Assembly (NCBI GenBank): GCA_937934355.1
Contig: CALGZY010000297.1
Coordinates: 1-10,284, forward strand
Length of the DNA stretch: 10,284 bases
Direction: 5' to 3'
DNA from: an uncultured Collinsella sp.
GTDB taxonomy: Bacteria; Actinomycetota; Coriobacteriia; Coriobacteriales; Coriobacteriaceae
Shown here: piece by piece, positions 1-8,362 of the stretch
Layout: every line of letters starts with the position of its first letter
Position numbering within the stretch: the first letter of the stretch is position 1
Notes under the pieces: model-generated
Databases searched by the model: none
What the model was told of the DNA's origin: nothing
What the model saw: only the letters and a program-made list of their open reading frames with translations
Translations under genes and position numbers: made by a program

Positions 1-3
1 TTC

Positions 4-62
4 TGTCTCGATCTGTAACATCTAGCGGGCTAAATCGTCTCTACCTGTTACAGATCGAGACA
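4..62. repeat. Inverted repeat unit 1 (17-bp perfect arms)
   Basis: The left arm TGTCTCGATCTGTAACA (4-20) and right arm TGTTACAGATCGAGACA (46-62) are perfect reverse complements around a 25-base centre. The centre contains a small nested palindrome, TAGC/GCTA (23-26 and 29-32). The right arm recurs unchanged in the next unit at 127-143, so this is a repeated element and not a chance hairpin. There is no gene between position 1 and 340. It could be a dispersed intergenic repeat, the end of an upstream transcript, or a protein-binding site; the sequence does not decide. Confidence 0.8.
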
Positions 63-86
63 AACTGCAGAGGGCTGCCCGAAAGA

Positions 87-143
87 TCTCAATCTGTAAC
101 ACCAGGCCCGGTTTTGGCGGCCTAACTGTTACAGATCGAGACA
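87..143. repeat. Inverted repeat unit 2, same arms as unit 1
   Basis: The right arm TGTTACAGATCGAGACA (127-143) is identical to that of unit 1. The left arm (87-101) matches over 15 bases with one mismatch, A in place of G at 91. The 25-base centre differs in sequence from unit 1 but again holds a nested stem, AGGCC (104-108) with GGCCT (119-123). Arms and shape are conserved while the centre changes, and the right arms are spaced 81 bases apart. The function is unknown. Confidence 0.75.
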
Positions 144-149
144 AACCGG

Positions 150-195
150 GCCCAACCACCACAAAGGTGCCTGTTCCCTTTGTGGTGGTTTGGGC
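150..195. repeat. Long hairpin, REP-like or terminator
   Basis: Fourteen bases (154-167, AACCACCACAAAGG) pair perfectly with 177-190 around a 9-base loop. The stem extends by GCCC/GGGC (150-153 and 192-195) past one bulged T. The loop side contains GGTGCCTGTTCC, close to the GGTGCC/TGTCCCC words common in bacterial REP-type repeats (from memory). No T-run follows on the plus strand. It may end an upstream transcript or be a mobile REP-like palindrome. The glucosidase leader starts just after it. Confidence 0.6.
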
Positions 196-276
196 AGGCG
201 GGTATCAGAAAGTGTCAGGCGGGGCGGCTGCCGGGCGCCTGCACGCGAAAAGAAGTATCGACCTGCGTCGTTGCCG

Positions 277-305
277 TTGAGCGACGCGTTGTTTGTAGGG
301 ATACT
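277..305 (+). promoter_or_regulatory. Possible promoter of the GH1 gene
   Basis: TTGAGC (277-282) and GATACT (300-305) resemble -35 and -10 boxes, four of six bases each, with a 17-base spacer. They lie 35 bases before the glucosidase start. A short inverted repeat, GCGTCG (265-270) and CGACGC (282-287), overlaps the -35 region and could be an operator. The match is modest, and such boxes arise by chance. Confidence 0.25.
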
Positions 306-337
306 GAGCCTATGACAACAGCGTGCGAAAGGATTGA

Positions 338-1771
<1,434 letters not shown>

Positions 1772-1807
1772 GGAAGCTGAGACACTCAACCTTATAGTCT
1801 CCTAACC

Positions 1808-1843
1808 AAGGCGCCCGGCGAGTATGTGCTCGCCGGGCGCCTT
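1808..1843 (+). terminator. Stem-loop terminator after the GH1 gene
   Basis: A perfect 15-bp stem (1808-1822 with 1829-1843), nearly all G and C, closes on a 6-base loop TATGTG. It begins 37 bases after the glucosidase stop. Only TT ends the stem and no U-tract follows, so it departs from the classic intrinsic terminator. Position and strength still make termination the likeliest role. It also argues against starting the next gene at the ATG at 1824, which falls in the loop. Confidence 0.75.
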
Positions 1844-1910
1844 GCCGTCTGCGGATTTTGGGACATGCGGCCCGCTTTTTCGACCCATCTGTCGGTACAC
1901 TAAAAGCACT

Positions 1911-3794
1911 ATGGGTACCCGCGAGCGACATATCGGCAACGCGGCCGCCCGATCCGCACCCGTGGCGGATCCCAGGGGCGGCAGGCTCTTCGCCATGCCG
2001 CGATTCCTTGTTGGCATAACACATCAGGTGTACCGTCACCGCGTCTTCGCTATCGCCGGTGTCATCACTGCGCTGTTCCTCATGCTTTTGGCAGTCTTGC
2101 CGGCGCTGTTCGCCTTCGACCCCAAACTTTCTAACGCCGTGCCCGCCTATAGCGAGGTGTCCGAAGAGGTCGTGGGTGCGCTCGTCCATTCGAGCTCTCT
2201 GCCGTTGCTTGTTGCCGCAATTGCATTTTCGATTTGGGGCGTATCGGTCTATCTGCGCTGTTTGGACTATGTGTTGCGCCGCCGCCTTGTTGCCATCGCC
2301 ACCATCTGCGCCCTGTGGATGATCGAAGTCATTCTCAAGTACAAGTCGTTCACGCCGTTCTATGCCACCGTGCTGTGGTACCTGTACTACGTGCCCATGA
2401 CGCTCATTCCGCTGCTCTACCAGTTGTGTGGTTTGCGCCTTGCGGGTCTGGAGCAACACCGCCTGGGTCGCCGCTACTGCGCTGCGCTGTGGATTATGGC
2501 TATCCTGCTTATCGGATTTGTGCTCACCAACGATTTTCACCAGCAGGTCTTCCACTTTGACCGCACAAGCGACACCTGGAGCAACGACTACACGTACGGC
2601 TGGGGTTATTTCGCCGTCCTCGTGTGGACGGCCTTTAACTTTGTGGCCTTTTTTATCCTGGTGGGCCGGTCCTCGTCCTTTCGCATCCAGCGTTTCTCGG
2701 GTACGGCGGCGCTCGTGCTGCTGGGCGGCGCGTTCTTTGCCATCTCATATGCGTTGCGCGTGCCCTGGGCATGGAGGCTCAACTTCTCGCTCGTCTATTG
2801 CGTCTTGTGCGTGGTGGCGATGGAAATCTGTCTCGATTGCGGTGTCGTTCCGTCATATCACGACATCGCCGGCATTTTCGACACCTTGCCGCTTGACCTC
2901 AAAGTTCTAACGCGCGACCTGCAGGAAGTCTATGCCACGCCAGTGTCAAAGCCAATGCCGGTGGGCGTGCGCGAGGAGTTGCGGACCCAGGCGCACAGCC
3001 GCGCCCATGCCTTTGCCGTGGCGTCCGATCCCGATGTGATGTGCCGTGCCTTTCCACTGCTGGGCGGATCGGCCCTGCTTGCCCAAGACGTGTCGGATCT
3101 CAACGAGCTTAACCGTGAACTGGCACATCGTCGTATGGAGCTGCAGCGTCAAAATGAGCTGCTCGCCGCCGACTACGACCTTAAGACGCACCTGGCAGAC
3201 CAAGAGGCCGAGACCTTGCTGGTCCAAGACGTGGACCAGGCGCTTGCCCGCGCGCTCGAAGGGATGTACGACCTGCTGAGCTCGCTACCGCCGTTGACCG
3301 ATGAATCGTCTTCGCACGAGCGTTACCGCATGCTGCAGCGCGCCAAGATGCTCGTCGCCTATTGCAAGCGCAAGGGGTCGCTCACGTTGGCACAGCACGG
3401 GGAGAGCGGTTTTGATCGCGACCGCATTCAGCTCATTGCCAACGAGCTCGCAAGCGACCTGCGCACCATCGATATCGATTGCGCCTCGATTATCGCCATA
3501 CGGCGCCCGATGCACGCCAGTACGGTAAGCGCCCTGTACGACTGCGTGTATGACTTTGCGTTTTTTGCCTACACCACCGACCATCCGGCGCTTATGTATC
3601 ACTTGGGCGATCATGACCGATGCAGTGTCGAGCTGCGCGCCACGCTTTTTTCCAACGATGATGCAGATCTTTCGCAGACGCCCGCTGCGCAAGAGCTCGA
3701 AAGCGCTCTGCAAGGGCGCAACGTGGCATACCGCCTTGAGGGCGAGCCCGGCCAGCTTCGCATGATCGTCTTGATGCCGAGGGCGGGTGAGTGA
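1911..3794 (+). CDS. Membrane sensor with 7TM histidine-kinase N-terminus and degenerate kinase-like C-terminus
   Basis: The protein has 627 residues from this start. About eight hydrophobic segments fill residues 44-308. The motif LTNDFHQQVF (205-214) is typical of the N-terminal 7TM sensor of some histidine kinases (the His_kinase_N, 7TM family). A PAS-like stretch (roughly 315-400, ending ALLAQDVSDLNEL) and a coiled coil (395-434) follow. The rest, about 435-627, sits where dimerisation and ATPase domains should be, yet I see no phospho-acceptor HD motif, N-box, DxG or GxG. It is probably a pseudokinase or pure sensor partner. The next gene overlaps it by 4 bases and is a complete kinase, so the two may form a heteromeric receptor. 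The start is uncertain: the ATG at 1911 has no clear ribosome site but a -10-like TACACT lies at 1896-1901, and the ATG at 1995 (weak GCAGG, 9-base spacing) would also keep all membrane segments. Confidence 0.8.
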   Translation: MGTRERHIGNAAARSAPVADPRGGRLFAMPRFLVGITHQVYRHRVFAIAGVITALFLMLLAVLPALFAFDPKLSNAVPAYSEVSEEVVGALVHSSSLPLLVAAIAFSIWGVSVYLRCLDYVLRRRLVAIATICALWMIEVILKYKSFTPFYATVLWYLYYVPMTLIPLLYQLCGLRLAGLEQHRLGRRYCAALWIMAILLIGFVLTNDFHQQVFHFDRTSDTWSNDYTYGWGYFAVLVWTAFNFVAFFILVGRSSSFRIQRFSGTAALVLLGGAFFAISYALRVPWAWRLNFSLVYCVLCVVAMEICLDCGVVPSYHDIAGIFDTLPLDLKVLTRDLQEVYATPVSKPMPVGVREELRTQAHSRAHAFAVASDPDVMCRAFPLLGGSALLAQDVSDLNELNRELAHRRMELQRQNELLAADYDLKTHLADQEAETLLVQDVDQALARALEGMYDLLSSLPPLTDESSSHERYRMLQRAKMLVAYCKRKGSLTLAQHGESGFDRDRIQLIANELASDLRTIDIDCASIIAIRRPMHASTVSALYDCVYDFAFFAYTTDHPALMYHLGDHDRCSVELRATLFSNDDADLSQTPAAQELESALQGRNVAYRLEGEPGQLRMIVLMPRAGE

Positions 3795-5290
3795 CGATGC
3801 AGATTTCGCTCATTCTTCCCCAAATCGTTGCGCTCGATGTTGTCTTTGCCCTGGCTGCGTGTCTGCAGACGATCCACGTCCCGCTCATCGCATCGCGCCG
3901 CTCGTCCTATAACCGTAAGGTGATTTGTGCCTACGAGGCGAGCCTTGTGCTTCACCTAATTATTTCGGCGCTCATCTTGTTCGCGTCGTCTGGCTCGTAT
4001 CTGGTGGCGCCGCTTGACGTTTGTGCCAGGGCAATGGGCGGAGTGCTGTGGCTCAATGCCGCAATCTTTGCCTATGGCGTGGTGCTTATGGTGCGCTATC
4101 GTCGCCCCGTCATGCTGGTCGAGCTGCTGCTTGTTGTCGCCGTTACACCGCCGGTGGTTTTTGCCATGGGCTCGGCGTGGACCGTTGTCCTTATCGCAGA
4201 GGGAGCGTTCTTCCTGTTCCGTTCCATCGCGGCGCTCTTGATGGACGTCCGTAACCGCCAGGAGGATATCACCGCGTTCTCGACGATCGAGACCATCAAC
4301 GTGATTCCCGTGGGCATCCTGTATCTGGACCCGAGGGGCCGTCCGCTGCTCATGAACCGCTGCATGCGCAGAAACCTGGTGGAACTTCATATGCCCACCG
4401 ACCTAGGCGATATGAGCGGCACATGGAACGACCTGCGCAAACTCAGCATGCAAATGCCCGAAAGCAGCCAGAACCGTGTGCGGATTAATCTGGACCGCTT
4501 TGGTGAGGCGCGGGCGGTGGTCGAGGTTTCTCCCGCCGAGATTCGCTTGTTTGTGCACGATGACGTTATGGTTTCGGGCCGCCTCTTTGAGCGCATTATC
4601 GGCCTGGATGTAACAGAGTATGCGCATGCTCATGATCGCCTGGCGCAAGCCAACCACCTGCTTGAGCTTGCGGGCCAAGAGCTCCAAGCCCAGATCGAAG
4701 AAGTCAAAAAAGTTGCTGACAATGCGGCCTATCTGCGTATGCGCGCTCGCGTGCACGACGTGATCGGGCAGCGCCTGTCCATCCTCCATCGTTATCTGGA
4801 GGAGGGGCGCCTGGATGACGAGTCACTCGAGCAGATCGACCCGCTGCTGCGCTCAATCGCTGCCGATCTGCGCAGTGGGGGCGACACCGAACCGACAGAG
4901 CAACTGGGCGATATCGTCCATGCCTTTGGCCTGGTGAGCGTGCAGATCGATGTGGAGGGCGAGCTGCCTGAGGACGCGCGTGTCGCCGCAGCCTTTCTGC
5001 AGATTATCCGCGAAGCCTCGACCAATGCCACCAAGCATGCACAGGCCCATCGGGTCCATGTGCGCCTGTGGCGGGAGACGTCGGAAGGCAGCGCTGTTGC
5101 GCGGATGACCGTTTCTAACGACGGCGCGCCTGCACCCGTATCGTATCGCGAGGGAACGGGTATTCCAGGTATGAGGCATGTCGCGCAAGATCTGGGCGGC
5201 TGCCTGGAAATCCATGCCGCCCCGCCCTTTACGCTTGCGGTGTCCATCCCGCTCAACGCCAGCGCCACAGCTCAAAGGAGAAACTCATGA
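3791..5290 (+). CDS. NarL-family sensor histidine kinase
   Basis: This 499-residue kinase has about five membrane segments in residues 10-150, a PAS-like region (about 165-275) and a coiled coil (about 280-312). A HisKA_3-type domain follows, with phospho-acceptor H322 in RARVHDVIGQRLS. The ATPase domain carries the N-box REASTNATKHA (E408, N412), G1 as SNDG (D444, G445) and G2 as GTGIPGM (G455, G457). All key residues are present, so it should autophosphorylate and pass phosphate to the next gene's product. The GTG start at 3791 overlaps the previous stop as GTGA and has GAGGG (3779-3783) 7 bases upstream, which favours it over the ATG at 3797. The overlaps at both ends imply translational coupling. 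The ligand is unknown. Confidence 0.92.
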   Translation: MTMQISLILPQIVALDVVFALAACLQTIHVPLIASRRSSYNRKVICAYEASLVLHLIISALILFASSGSYLVAPLDVCARAMGGVLWLNAAIFAYGVVLMVRYRRPVMLVELLLVVAVTPPVVFAMGSAWTVVLIAEGAFFLFRSIAALLMDVRNRQEDITAFSTIETINVIPVGILYLDPRGRPLLMNRCMRRNLVELHMPTDLGDMSGTWNDLRKLSMQMPESSQNRVRINLDRFGEARAVVEVSPAEIRLFVHDDVMVSGRLFERIIGLDVTEYAHAHDRLAQANHLLELAGQELQAQIEEVKKVADNAAYLRMRARVHDVIGQRLSILHRYLEEGRLDDESLEQIDPLLRSIAADLRSGGDTEPTEQLGDIVHAFGLVSVQIDVEGELPEDARVAAAFLQIIREASTNATKHAQAHRVHVRLWRETSEGSAVARMTVSNDGAPAPVSYREGTGIPGMRHVAQDLGGCLEIHAAPPFTLAVSIPLNASATAQRRNS

Positions 5291-5910
5291 TTCGCGTCCT
5301 TATCGTCGAAGACCAGGCCATCCTGCGCGAGAGCCTGGCGCGCTCCGTTGGCGACCAGCCCGATATGACCGTTGTTTCCGCCATTGCCGATGCTTCCGAG
5401 GCCTTGGGTGTCGCGCTCAAGGAGCGCCCGGACATGATACTGATGGACGTATGCACCGAGCATGATTCCAACGGCATCGTGGCGGCGGCGCGCATCAAAG
5501 AACAACTGCCCGAGTGCCGCGTCATTATCATGACGGGTATGCCCGAAATCACCTTTGTGGACCAGGCGCGCGAGGCGGGCGTCGACAGCTTTGTGTACAA
5601 GAACGTCGGTATCGACGAGCTATTCGCCGTGATGCGCTCCACGCTGGCGGGTTACTGCACGTTTCCCAAGCCGCCCGAGAGTATTTTTTCGGGCACGGCG
5701 GCCCTCGACGATGTCGAGCTGTCGATTTTGCGCCTTGCCTGCGAGGGCAAGAGCCGCCGCGAGATTGCGGCCGAGCTGTTTATGAGCGAGGGAACCATCA
5801 AACGCCGCATCTCGGAGATCCTCAACAAGACCGGCTACGACGACATCATGCGCCTTGCCGTGCATGCGGTGACCGAAGGCAGCATCGTTCCCAACATGGA
5901 GCGCCCGTAA
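5287..5910 (+). CDS. NarL/LuxR-family response regulator
   Basis: This 207-residue regulator has a receiver domain (about 1-120) with acidic pocket E8/D9, phospho-acceptor D54 in ILMDV, T83 and K105. Its LuxR-type helix-turn-helix (about 138-197) contains SRREIAAELFMSEGTIKRRI. It is the expected partner of the kinase just upstream; the ATG shares bases with that gene's stop (ATGA) and follows AAAGGAG (5274-5280). The loop after D54 reads VCTEHDSNGI and lacks the proline usually found four residues after the aspartate, a mild departure that may alter the phosphorylation site's surroundings. Its target genes are not evident; the GH1 promoter and the operon's own promoter are possibilities only. 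Confidence 0.94.
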   Translation: MIRVLIVEDQAILRESLARSVGDQPDMTVVSAIADASEALGVALKERPDMILMDVCTEHDSNGIVAAARIKEQLPECRVIIMTGMPEITFVDQAREAGVDSFVYKNVGIDELFAVMRSTLAGYCTFPKPPESIFSGTAALDDVELSILRLACEGKSRREIAAELFMSEGTIKRRISEILNKTGYDDIMRLAVHAVTEGSIVPNMERP

Positions 5911-5946
5911 TCGACGCGCTCACCCGTGTTCCGGCGCCGTAAAGGT

Positions 5947-5987
5947 AGGCCGCCCGCCGTTTTGCATCAGAAGACGGCGGGCGGTCT
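5947..5987 (+). terminator. Stem-loop terminator of the signalling operon
   Basis: A 14-bp GC-rich stem (5947-5960 with 5974-5987, one G-T pair) starts 36 bases after the response regulator stop. It can extend inward by three weaker pairs to leave a 7-base loop, GCATCAG. Only scattered T residues follow. The position suggests it ends the operon transcript. Confidence 0.7.
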
Positions 5988-6021
5988 GCTTGTGTGGGCG
6001 GCGCTGTCGGCGCAAGGCGGC

Positions 6022-6050
6022 GGGGCCGCAGGATCATTTCCTGCGGTCCC
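6022..6050 (-). terminator. Stem-loop, likely terminator for the minus-strand genes
   Basis: A 12-bp stem (6022-6033 with 6039-6050, one G-T pair) has a 5-base loop. It lies 54 bases past the stop of the minus-strand lipoprotein gene. A second weaker hairpin, CGCGGAT/ATCCGCG (6063-6069 and 6080-6086), lies between it and that stop. No T-run follows on either strand. With the stem at 5947 it separates convergent transcripts. I see no gene in 5911-6103. Confidence 0.55.
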
Positions 6051-6103
6051 GCCTGGCATGTGCGCGGATGTGTCCGCCAATCCGCGGCTGATGTTACGTG
6101 CCG

Positions 6104-6946
6104 TTACGCGATGGTTGCGCTGTAGGAGGCGACGTCCTCGTAGGAATCGGTCAGGTAGGCGTCGATGCCGATGGTCGTGTTGACTAGGTCGTCAAGGCTA
6201 TCGAGCGTGCCCTTCGAGAAGGTGAATTCTTCGGTGGCGTTGGTGCCGGGCATCAGGTGAGCCGAGAACCAGGGTTCCTTCATGGTGCCGTTGACGTTGG
6301 TCTTGCCGGAGGGAGCGTAGAAGGTCAGGTCCTTGTCGCTCTTGTTGGTGATGTTGACGACAAAGCCGATGTCGCCCCAGTCATCCTTGAACTTTTCGGT
6401 GATGGTGATGGTGCACAGATCGTCATCGGCGACGGTGACGGCGGGGGAGATTTCGACGCTCTGGACATCGTCGTCTTCGACGGCCTCATCGATCTCCTCT
6501 TCCTTCTCGGCCGCCTCGCGATCCTTCTTCACCGTGCCGGACAGATCCTTGTCGGACTTGGTGAAGATAAGCTTGTCGCCTTCCACCTCAAGGACGAGCT
6601 TGTCGTCCTTGAGCTTCAGGTCGTGCGACTCATCTTCGGCGGTGATCGTTACGGTGGTGGCGTCCTTGGCTTCCCATTTCAGGTCGGCGACCTCAAGGAA
6701 CATATCGAGGACGCCTGTGCCGTCCTCGTCGAGGATCAGGACGCAGTTGAGGCCCCACTCCTTGAGCATATCCATGTACTCATCGGTGAGTTCTTCGCCA
6801 TCCAAGGTTCCACCCGAGTACTGCCAGCTGCCGACGAAGTTGGCCTTGGGGTCCTTGCCGCCGCCGCTGCAGCCCGTCAGGGCAAAGGCGAGCGCCAGAA
6901 CGCATGTCAGAAATGCGAGTACGGACTTTTTGAACGTTGTCTTCAT
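6104..6946 (-). CDS. Two-domain lipoprotein, lipocalin-like N-terminus and acidic linker
   Basis: The protein has 280 residues. A type II signal peptide ends in the lipobox LTGC, so C26 is the lipidated cysteine and the mature protein is anchored outside the membrane. Residues about 36-132 look like the small lipocalin-like or DUF5640-type domains of Gram-positive lipoproteins: NFVGSWQYSGG, then alternating strands with ILDEDGTG. A highly acidic and lysine-rich linker (about 132-162) follows. Residues about 163-280 read as an Ig-like domain (IGFVVNITNKSDKDLTFYA) of the DUF4352/DUF5067 kind. These domain names are recall only and no enzymatic motif is seen. The start at 6946 is fixed by a strong ribosome site; an in-frame ATG at 6961 lies upstream of that site and is not used. 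It is 81 bases from the SPFH gene and may be the last gene of its unit. Confidence 0.88.
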   Translation of the reverse strand: MKTTFKKSVLAFLTCVLALAFALTGCSGGGKDPKANFVGSWQYSGGTLDGEELTDEYMDMLKEWGLNCVLILDEDGTGVLDMFLEVADLKWEAKDATTVTITAEDESHDLKLKDDKLVLEVEGDKLIFTKSDKDLSGTVKKDREAAEKEEEIDEAVEDDDVQSVEISPAVTVADDDLCTITITEKFKDDWGDIGFVVNITNKSDKDLTFYAPSGKTNVNGTMKEPWFSAHLMPGTNATEEFTFSKGTLDSLDDLVNTTIGIDAYLTDSYEDVASYSATIA

Positions 6947-6950
6947 GGTG

Positions 6951-6958
6951 TCCTCCTT
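6951..6958 (-). promoter_or_regulatory. Ribosome binding site fixing the lipoprotein start at 6946
   Basis: The minus strand reads AAGGAGGA followed by four bases and the ATG at 6946. It is a near-perfect anti-16S match. The competing in-frame ATG at 6961 lies before it and would place the site inside the coding sequence. Confidence 0.85.
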
Positions 6959-6985
6959 CATCGAACGAAACCCATAGAAGCAAAT

Positions 6986-7010
6986 GCGGGGGTGGCGGAT
7001 CCCCCCGCCA
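6986..7010 (-). terminator. Weak hairpin between the SPFH gene and the lipoprotein gene
   Basis: Two alternative short stems overlap here: GCGGGGG/CCCCCGC (6986-6992 with 7002-7008) and TGGCGG/CCGCCA (6993-6998 with 7005-7010). There is no U-tract. It could attenuate read-through from the SPFH gene, or it may be only the GC-rich remnant of the junction. Confidence 0.3.
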
Positions 7011-7027
7011 ATTACCAGATAGAGGGG

Positions 7028-8269
7028 CTAAGGCCGGGGCGTTCCGCAGTTGCTGCAGAACTTGCCGCCGTTTTCGCTGCCGCAGTTGGGGCAGAACCAC
7101 TTTGCCGGTGCCGGGGCGGGTGCGGGACTGCCGCACTCGGAGCAGAACTTGCCGGTGTTGGTGGCGCCGCAGCTGCAAGTCCACGTGCCGGCCGCAGGTG
7201 CGGCGGCGGGAGCCGGTGCGGGGGCGGGAGCCGGAGCCGGTTGCGGGGCGGCCTGCTGCTGTGCCTGGCCGGCGGCGAACAGCTGGCTGGCGTTCATGCC
7301 GCCCATGCCACCTGCCATGCCCATGCCCATAAAGCCTGCCATCGCGCCGTTGGGGTTGGCGGCTGCCGCGCGCATCGCATCGCTCTGGGCGCTGGCGATG
7401 TTGGCTGCCGCCATGGTGGGATCCCGCATGATGGCCGTGCGCTGGGCCTGCTTGATCATCTCCGCATCCTCTTCCGGCAGCGTGACCGAACCCAGGGCAA
7501 TGCTGACTACCTTCAGACCGCGCAGCTCGCCCCACTTGGCAGAGAGCGCCACATTCATGGCATCCTCCAGGTCGGTATTGTGGCTGACGATCTGATTCGG
7601 GCGCAGCTCCAGGTCGGACAGCTTACCGAAGGCCGGCTGCAAAGCGCTGACAAACTCGGTTTTCAGCTGGCTATCCAGCTCGTCCCGGGTATACTCCTTC
7701 TCCACATTTCCGCAGACATTGGTGTAAAAGAGCAGAGGGTCTGCGATCTTATACGAATAAACACCGGAGCAGCGCACCGAAACGTCCACATCCAAACCGA
7801 TCTTGGAATCCACCACACGGAAGGGGATGGGATTCGGCGTGCCGAATTTGTTGTCAATAAGCTCCTTGGTGTTGAAATAGTACACCCGCTGGTCCTTGCC
7901 GGTGTCGCCGCCGTAGGTAAAGCGCTTGCCGATGGTCTGGAAGGTGGCGCGGACGCTGTCCCCCAGATTGCCGGAGAAGATGGAGGGCTCCGTGGAGGTG
8001 TCGTATGTAAATTCGCCAGGCTCGGCGCAGATCTCCACCACCTTGCCCTGCTCCACGATGATCATGCACTGCCCGTCGGCCACGGCGATACCGGAGCCGT
8101 TGGAAATAATGTTGTCGCTCCCCTTCGTATTGGAGGACCTGCCGCTGACGCGCTTTTGTCCCTTGGTGACCAGCACCTCCTTGGGCATAGACTCGCAGTA
8201 GAAAAATTCCTTCCACTGGTCGGCAAGAGTGCCACCCAATGCACCGATACCCGCTTTAATAAGTCCCAT
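7028..8269 (-). CDS. SPFH/stomatin-like protein with two C-terminal zinc ribbons (YdjI-like)
   Basis: The protein has 413 residues. It opens MGLIKAGIGALGGTLADQWKE, the usual start of the SPFH branch called virion-core-like or YdjI-like, and the SPFH core runs to about residue 275. A helical stretch, then a Met/Gly/Ala-rich segment (about 309-335) and a Pro-Ala linker (about 341-361) lead to two ribbons: C365/C367/C376/C379 and C393/C396/C405/C408. In Bacillus subtilis YdjI acts with PspA and zinc-ribbon partners (YdjG, YdjH) in envelope stress; here the ribbons are on the SPFH protein itself. It likely forms membrane-associated assemblies facing the cytoplasm. The start at 8269 has AAAGGAG 8 bases upstream; an in-frame ATG at 8413 overlaps the previous gene and is not used. 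No PspA is in view. Confidence 0.88.
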   Translation of the reverse strand: MGLIKAGIGALGGTLADQWKEFFYCESMPKEVLVTKGQKRVSGRSSNTKGSDNIISNGSGIAVADGQCMIIVEQGKVVEICAEPGEFTYDTSTEPSIFSGNLGDSVRATFQTIGKRFTYGGDTGKDQRVYYFNTKELIDNKFGTPNPIPFRVVDSKIGLDVDVSVRCSGVYSYKIADPLLFYTNVCGNVEKEYTRDELDSQLKTEFVSALQPAFGKLSDLELRPNQIVSHNTDLEDAMNVALSAKWGELRGLKVVSIALGSVTLPEEDAEMIKQAQRTAIMRDPTMAAANIASAQSDAMRAAAANPNGAMAGFMGMGMAGGMGGMNASQLFAAGQAQQQAAPQPAPAPAPAPAPAAAPAAGTWTCSCGATNTGKFCSECGSPAPAPAPAKWFCPNCGSENGGKFCSNCGTPRP

Positions 8270-8277
8270 AATAAAAG

Positions 8278-8284
8278 CTCCTTT
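8278..8284 (-). promoter_or_regulatory. Ribosome binding site fixing the SPFH gene start at 8269
   Basis: The minus strand reads AAAGGAG, with 8 bases to the ATG at 8269. The product from this start begins exactly where related SPFH proteins begin, which excludes the longer reading frame from 8413. Confidence 0.85.
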
Positions 8285-8342
8285 CCAATTGTGAGAATGA
8301 TCCATATACTTTTCCGACCGGAGCCGGCAGATCACTTCTTTT

Positions 8343-8362
8343 TTCCGTGGACCCCCACGGAA
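8343..8362. other. Small perfect hairpin in the 119-base gap
   Basis: TTCCGTGG (8343-8350) pairs with CCACGGAA (8355-8362) around a 4-base loop, 27 bases after the lipoprotein stop on the minus strand. On that strand it is followed by a run of A, not T, so it is not a classic terminator. The run would be T on the plus strand, but there it comes before the hairpin. It may stabilise a 3' end or separate the expression of the two genes. Confidence 0.4.

Noticed and set aside
1..145. CRISPR array
   Set aside because: Only two units exist, each an inverted repeat with a paired centre, and there are no further spacers or cas genes.
4..195. BglG-type antiterminator target (RAT) controlling the glucosidase
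   Set aside because: The repeats lie about 150 bases or more before the gene and do not match the RAT consensus as I know it. No BglG-type gene is in view.
1824..1910. Start of the membrane sensor at the ATG at 1824
   Set aside because: That ATG lies in the loop of the preceding stem-loop and has no ribosome site. The extra residues are of non-coding character.
8343..8362. Intrinsic terminator with a T-run
   Set aside because: The T-run at 8338-8344 precedes the hairpin on the plus strand and becomes an A-run after it on the minus strand, so it does not fit a terminator in either direction.
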